Below, one piece after another: positions 58,231-64,000 of a stretch of DNA of 64,000 nt. Each line of letters starts with the position of its first letter. Within the stretch, counting starts at the first letter, position 1. The position numbers were made by a program, and so were the translations under genes. The notes below the pieces were generated by a model. It did no database searches. It saw only the letters and a program-made list of their open reading frames with translations, and was not told where the DNA came from. The stretch comes from Limnoperna fortunei (lineage: Eukaryota > Mollusca > Bivalvia > Mytilida > Modiolidae): assembly GCA_944474755.1 (NCBI GenBank), contig OX104119.1, positions 49,659,657-49,723,656 on the forward strand. Reading direction: 5' to 3'.

Positions 58231-61200
58231 TCAAGTTCTAAGTTTTTTCGATTGTGGTTCCATGATGTCTGTTTCATCCCAATCATCATCAGCCATCATG
58301 TCAAGGTCATTCACTAGAAATTCTTCCACTGTATTTTCACATTTGGTATTTGAACTTTCTGACATAGTACTACTTTGATACATATTTTTTTGTATTTCCT
58401 TTTCAGAAAATGTTTTTTTCTTTTTTTCAAAATAGTTCAATAAAGATCCATCAGTTTTGGAATTAGCCAAACCTATAAATAATATAAGAGTAAAGTCAAA
58501 TGAAAATTTCAAATCTAGACTATAAATACAAGACTACCAAAAAGCAAACAATAAATAACAATATCACAAACTATCACATATATGTCTAGAAAATATTCCC
58601 CAACAATAGATAAAGTAAACACAATTTAATGTCAATAATTATAAAAAGGTAGTTAAATTTAAAATACTAAAACTAAAAAAAGAAACGAACTGATAACTAA
58701 CCATTTCTATATAAATGTACCTACAGTGTCCAGACAGAAAAAAGCCAGAGGACACTAGTTCATACCTAATACCTGAGAACTTACTTATGTTGCCTACATT
58801 TATTTTTCCATTAGTTTATACTACAACTAGACCTAAAACTGTTCAAATTTATACATTGGATAATGATGGTCAATAGTGGTTATAAAAATTCTGACTGGTC
58901 TACCAAAATTACTTCCCTTTTGATCCTTAGTCCATCAAACCTTTGACATTTTTAAAAATTACAATCTAGCAATGACCAACGAAGATTCTTTGAGGCTTCA
59001 CAAAGTTTAGTGTATGCAACATAAACTGCTTCAAGTTCATACTATAGTTAACAAGAAATTACTTAGTCCAACAAATCTTTTCCTTTTCAAAAATTAAAAT
59101 GACCATTAAAAGATTCTTTGAGGATTTATAAACAAAGTTAAGTGTATGCAGGATAAGGTCCTCCTATAATCAACATATATATCTATATATATATATATAT
59201 ATATACTGTACAGGCCCCGCGAATTTTAATTTCTCAGCGCATCCCAGTGGAGGAAATTGGGGTTTCCGCCACCTCTCCATGGTCATCTCCACCGCGACTC
59301 GTGATCGCGAATTGCCGGTGGAGATCCGGTATCAGTTGGAGAGCCGACAACTCCACCGTGTATTCGCGGTGTATCCACTCTGTAAACATTTGGGGATATA
59401 TTGGCACATTCGGTAACTATTTATATTATCGTATGTGAATTTATCGCAAGTCTGATCTTTCACGTTTTAAAATGACAATTTTGTGAACCTGTTTCAGATC
59501 ACTTTCATATGTTATCTTGTGAAAACATAGAACAGAAAGATCGTGTAGAATACTATTTCTAACAATAGTTAGCAAAGTTGTGTTAACATTATTTATTGTT
59601 TGTATGTTTGTTGTAATTTATGATTCCTTCCTCTTTTTACTTATATTTCAGGTTGTCTGTGAAGATTTATTACATATCTATCTTATCAATTCATGTAGCT
59701 AAAAAGCCAATTATTTTATTTATGCATTTGTTGTTCTTTCTTATGTAGAGGTCAACTTAGACTTAGAGGTGACGAATGTGCGGTAAAAAGCTTGCCAACT
59801 TCCATATATTTCTTCCCAATATATTTATCAACTAATGAAGTTAACAGTTGTTCACATTCTCTGCAATGACGAAGTGACAACTTGGTTTATTTGTGTTACG
59901 TATTCTGTTTAACAGCAGGTTGCAATAAACAAATCCATGGACACCTGTTCGACAATATGAATCGTCAAATAACTCGCATCTACTTATTTAAAACAGAGAG
60001 CTTTGACACTGTTTAAATATAAATATAATTAGCTTGTTTGTAAACTGTAGGTCAGTCTGTAAGTTCAAAGGTAAAGAACGACCTAATTATCGCTAATTCG
60101 ATGTTATCGGACAGTATTACCTTTGTTACAATAATTAAGTAATTGAAAATGTCCAGGAAGTGTCAGTGTACTAATTAATTGAGAATTAGGCAATCATTTC
60201 TGTATAGCAAATATTTCTTGATAAGTACATACCTTCGCATTACATGGTAGTTTAATCCGTGCCGAAGACAGTTATTACCTTTCACAGAACACAGTTTAGA
60301 CTATATTGTTTGCAAATCCACAATATACTACATGAATATATTAAATTATATATAACTAAAAATTCCGCAGTTTCTTATTATTTCTAGAAAATTCTGTAAA
60401 AAAATCACGTGCCGATAATTGAGGATATCGTCTGCTTGTCAATCAATTTATTTACCGCTTTCACAATAGCATGTGCACAATAGCATGTGCAAGTAGAGTT
60501 ATTTAACATTATAGTAACCGGATATTTTAAAATGCTGTTTAAGAAAAAAAAATCTGCAAAGAAAGATGGATTACGGAGAAGAATCATTAGTGGTATGAGG
60601 TTTTCTTTTTCTTTTGGAGTTGTGAATATATTTCCGCCGTAGACATTATGATTCCAAGATTCTTTTTACAAGGTTTTTAAAAATCCAACAAGACGCTTGT
60701 GATTTTGTTTTTGAACTGTAATTCAGGATGTCAAATGATCACAGGTACGACCTAATTAACGCTAATTGGTTATCATCTGACAGCATTACCTGTGTACCAC
60801 TAATTATGTAATGAAAAATGGTCAGAAAGTGTAATTGTGCTTAATTTACACAATGTTATGCAATTAATTTGAAGGGAGGATTATTTATACAACAAAAAAT
60901 ATATAGTTTGTTGTATACACACTCGAGCATATGACAACAATTTCACTTAAATTTATTGACGTAAACGGCACTATAGACGATCTTGTTTTGTTGATGTTTG
61001 TCAAATTTGAAGAAAATATATGACGGTCGAACACGTGCCGATAATTGAGGTATCGTCTGCTTCTCGAATCAATTAATTTACCGCTTGTACAATAGCACGT
61101 GCAAGTAGTGTACACAAAGATATACCTGTGAAGTGGTTATAATTTAAAAAAACGATGAAAATGAAATGACTTTATTTATTCCACCACTATTTTATCTCGT

Positions 61201-62472
61201 GAGATATAAAGTTATACCAACGTTTTTGGTGACGTAAACAAACAAGCTATTAATAAAATTCAACGGTTATTTTAATTCATTGGATTGATACTGGATATTT
61301 TAAATTGCATTCGAAAAAAAACATGGGTAAAGAAAGATGGATTACCGAGAAGCTTCATTATTGGCATAAGATTTTCTTTTTCTTTTGGAGTTGTGAATGT
61401 ATGTTTCTCTGTAGACATTCTGATACTGAGATTCTACAATATTTATAAAAATCCAAGAAGACACTGTTATTTATTTAAAACAGACAGCTTTGACACTGTT
61501 CAAATATAATTCAGCTTGTGAGTTCATTTTTGAACTGTAGTTCAGGCTGTCAAATGATCAAAGGTAATTAAAGACATTACCTGTGTACCCTTAATTGAGT
61601 AATCAAAAATGGTCAGGAATTGTCATTTATTATGGATTAGGCAATTAATTTAAAGGGATAATTAATTTTATAACACAAGGTATAGAGTTTTTTGTATACA
61701 CACTCTAGCATATGACAACAATTTCAATTTCATTTATTGACGAAAACGGCACTATAGACGATGTTGTTGTGTTGATGTTTGTCAACACTGAAGAAAATAT
61801 AAGACGTAGAACATTTTCTGGAGAAAAGAAACAGAAACTTAACATGTATACCCATTGTTCTGATGTGATTTTATGATCTTTTGGCCGGCTATCCACCGCG
61901 ATTGCACGATCGGCACTCCACTACTAAAACACCGCGACTCCACCAGAGTCGAGTAACTGTGGAGAAAACTGTCTCTCCACTCTCCTCCATCCCCACCGAA
62001 ATAGGTGGAGAAATTAAAATTCGCGGGGCCTGTACAGTACGTCTACAAATTAAGCCCAACACTGTTAGAATTAGATTTTTAACACTGTCAAATTTTTGCT
62101 TACCCTCAGCTGGATTCGAACTCACACCGTTGTGACACTGTGGCACCAATTCGCCTTCACTATGTCCAGCGGTCTAGACCCCTCTGCCAAATCCGCTATA
62201 TAAAAATATAGCTTCATTAACCGGGGTGAATCGTAGACATAGACATAGTACATGTGTACTAGCGTGTGACGATGGAATTTTCATAACCAATACGTATTAA
62301 TTTGACAGTAATCTAATTCAGCATTTTTGTATATATAGGATGACAGTTACTTGTCATATATACCTGTATCACTGTTTTGTCCAACTTTATTATTCTCTTC
62401 TCCAACAAAACTATCATCTTCTTCAATAAATGATTCTTCAAAAAACTGCATCAGATCAGACTGTTTACTGTC
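58231..62472 (-). CDS. last two exons of a PIP-box protein gene
   Basis: Minus strand. Exon A is 62364-62472: acceptor CTTTTTTCAG, 109 bases, donor ACAG/GTATAT. Exon B is 58231-58472: acceptor TTTATAG, stop TGA at 58231-58233. Exon A ends with one base of a codon and exon B supplies the other two, so the join keeps frame. Exon A encodes QSDLMQFF, an exact match to the PCNA-interacting PIP box (Q-x-x-L/I/M-x-x-F/Y-F/Y), followed by an acidic stretch. Exon B has a second similar motif (DGSLLNYFEKKKK, no Gln), an acidic DDDWDE patch and a basic C-terminus (SKKLRT). Likely a nuclear DNA replication or repair factor; identity unknown. Upstream exons lie beyond the window or were not seen. Confidence 0.6.
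58473..59203. other. intron of the PIP-box gene
   Basis: AT-rich intron sequence ending in an (AT)n tract (59176-59203) that directly abuts the TIR transposon. Confidence 0.5.
59204..62039. mobile_element. 2.8 kb TIR transposon in an intron
   Basis: Perfect ~32 bp TIRs starting TACTGTACAGGCCCCGCG; if TA is the target, the element starts CTGTACAGG, as in Tc1/mariner-like MITEs. Just inside are GC-rich blocks with many GGTGGAG/CTCCACC phrases on both sides. The middle is built of two or three degenerate repeats of ~700 bp (shared TTTTCTTTTTCTTTTGGAGT at about 60600 and 61370; GACCTAATTA-CGCTAATT at 60080 and 60750). No transposase; non-autonomous. Confidence 0.8.
62045..62197 (-). mobile_element. 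tRNA-derived SINE of a second family
   Basis: Minus strand: GCGGATTTGGCAGAGGGGTC (A-box-like GGCAGAGGGG), then GTGTGAGTTCGAATCCAGC (B box GAGTTCGAATCC), then an AT-rich body that ends next to the TIR transposon. The spacing between boxes and the length rule out an ordinary tRNA gene. Confidence 0.6.
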
Positions 62473-63156
62473 CTGAAAAAAGTCAAAATGTCACACTTGC
62501 ATAGAAAGCAGTAAATTCATGACAAGTTTAGATAAAATTTTGTCAAATGTAACACCAATCTTCGAGTGTAGGACAAAATCCCTTCCATGTAATTTAGCAT
62601 AGGAGGACAAAATCCCCCTCGTTAAATTTACAAGGCAGATAAAATCCCCCTTGTAAAAATTTCAAGGTGGACAAACTCCCTCCCGAATCTGATTTTTTAA
62701 ATTGCGTTTTTTAAACGTTCACTATACAGTCTCGTACATATAGAGATAAACCTTTCAAAATACCCTTATATTTTACAAAAAACACCAGATGTTTTATTAC
62801 TTAATAATAATAATCATTGTTTGTCTCATATGCAGTGCTTAATTGGTGCCATTTAATTAATGTGTTTGTACAAACGAATATCATGTACTTCAGCAAAACA
62901 TTCTGTATATAAACATTCTGTACATCTTATCTTATATAAAATTGAAATGGGTATGGCTTTTACTAATAAGTTATAAGTTAGTTAAATAATGGCACAATTT
63001 AATTTAATAAATTGAATTGTAAATAATAATGAAAGGGATCAAATGGTGCAGTTCTTTTATGAACACATGTCGTACCAAACAATACAAACCATATCGACTC
63101 GATGTGTCCCAGTGAAAAAAAAAATAAATTAAAGTTTGTTTTTGCATACAAACACG
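62473..63156. other. upstream flank or intron of the PIP-box gene
   Basis: No further exon could be defined. Around 62570-62690 three degenerate copies of a GGACAAAATCCC(C) phrase form a short imperfect tandem repeat. Confidence 0.4.
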
Positions 63157-63521
63157 ATGTCTTCCCCCGTTCCCCACATTTGACCCAGAGGATAAAAATT
63201 TCCTTGTAATATGCACAACTAAATATTATGTACTTGCTACACACCAAGTTTCGTAAAATTTGATGCAGTAGTTTCAGAGGAGTTGAGTGGAAACCATGAT
63301 TTATGAGGAATTTTTGGAAAATTCTAAGTTCAAAGGGCCATAACTCCCACAATATTTCGAGAATCAGAATTCCCAGGTAATATGCACAACTACATATGGT
63401 GTACTTGTTACATACCAAGTTTCGTAAAGTTTCAGAGGAGTTGAGCGGAATAACTTTTTACGGACAGACGGACGGACAGGACAAAAACAATATGTCTCCC
63501 CACCAAGTGGGGGGAGACATA
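63157..63521 (+). mobile_element. hairpin-ended repeat, ATGTCTCCCC type
   Basis: Starts ATGTCTTCCCCCGTTCCCC. Two ~180 bp monomers share AATATGCACAACTA, ACCAAGTTTCGTAAA and TTTCAGAGGAGTTGAG. A GGACAGACGGACGGACAGG run precedes the closing hairpin: TATGTCTCCCC (63491-63501) with GGGGAGACATA (63511-63521). No coding capacity. Confidence 0.78.
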
Positions 63522-63834
63522 ATAACCATGTTTTAATCTTTGTCTCATTCATCATTTCAAGTACCACGTAAAGAACTATGGACCATGATGTACAATACTG
63601 ATAGGTATTATCATAATCAGATTCGGGAGGCATTTTGTCCGCCTTTGTTTTCTGTACTGTTAAAACGTTTATGTGAATTTGACTGTCCCTGATAGATTTG
63701 TGTATATACAAACAAGGCACAGAGAAGGAAGATGTAGAATATTGTTTAGAATATTGTTTATATTTGTACTAATATATAATGTAAGGAAGAGTAAAATATG
63801 CCCTTAGGTATCATTAATTCTATCATTAAACTAG
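63522..63834. other. intergenic, no gene seen
   Basis: No supported coding region. Confidence 0.4.
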
Positions 63835-64000
63835 AGGCTCCTAGAAGCCTGGGTAATAGCTCACACAGTGCTTTATATCGAACCTAGTGTTGAATTTATA
63901 TTTAGATGAGTTTTGCGATAATAGGAACAAAATTTATCCAACTGAATCACAACTGTGTAATATTCATCTTACTTTCTGTTTCAAAATTGGCAAAATAAAA
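63835..64000 (+). mobile_element. start of a second 49 kb-family element, runs off the window
   Basis: AGGCTCCTAGAAGCCT (63835-63850) and a following TAGCTCAC match the start of the 49081 element (AGGCTCTTAAGAGCCT, CGCTCACC). The rest continues past the window edge, so only the end motif supports the call. Confidence 0.4.

Noticed and set aside
62045..62197. Functional tRNA gene
   Set aside because: A and B boxes are present, but their spacing and the lack of a closed acceptor stem fit a SINE head, not a tRNA.

Overview
The window looks like nuclear DNA of a marine bivalve, most likely a mussel-type (Mytilida) mollusc. It is AT-rich with short spliced exons, B-box/TRIM-like single-exon genes, tRNA-derived SINEs with a GTTAAACACC-type 3' part, an ISL2EU-like transposon, and many short tandem monomer arrays closed by GC-rich hairpins. 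No bacterial-type operons, rRNA genes or CRISPR arrays are visible. The species assignment is inference from repeat style.

Layout. 0.57-6.19 kb is a large element with ~100 bp terminal inverted repeats (TIRs). It carries nested MITEs and SINEs and is inserted at the 3' end of a spliced minus-strand gene (6.18-9.70 kb) with a SAM-like N-terminus. The intron of that gene holds a tandem-repeat element (7.76-9.30 kb), itself split by a hAT-like element (8.37-9.26 kb). 10.88-11.06 kb is a long palindrome. 11.95-15.46 kb is a TTAA-flanked TIR element broken by a 5'-truncated LINE and by a second TIR element with an 8 bp target duplication. 17.2-20.9 kb is an ISL2EU-like module: a DDE transposase (+) and a convergent SAP-SWIM-YqaJ nuclease gene (-). 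22.1-30.25 kb is a full-length Ty3/gypsy LTR retrotransposon (minus strand) with two LTRs, gag, pro-pol, PBS and a clear -1 frameshift signal, but several coding breaks.

30-46 kb is mostly gene-free: inverted repeat fragments, a hairpin repeat at 36.6 kb, a decayed TRIM copy at 37 kb, a (ATCT)n/(CGTT)n microsatellite and a hairpin-ended repeat at 44.1-44.5 kb. 46.6-48.3 kb is a B-box/beta-propeller gene with one in-frame stop in B-box 1. 49.1-52.4 kb is a ~168 bp tandem array element containing a second, uninterrupted copy of the TTAA element. 55.2-57.1 kb is a ~171 bp tandem array. 58.2-62.5 kb holds the last two exons of a host gene with a consensus PCNA-binding PIP box; its intron carries a 2.8 kb TIR transposon and a SINE. 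63.16-63.52 kb is another hairpin-ended repeat, and a partial copy of the 49 kb family starts at 63.84 kb.

The most notable structural theme is that at least six repeats (ends at 9.30, 44.51, 45.64, 52.40, 57.07 and 63.52 kb) share one design with little sequence similarity. The element start motif recurs at the end as a perfect or near-perfect hairpin, usually preceded by a GC-rich short-period run and by 145-180 bp monomers. The paired copies in the window also provide several internal empty-site/filled-site comparisons that fix insertion boundaries without outside data.
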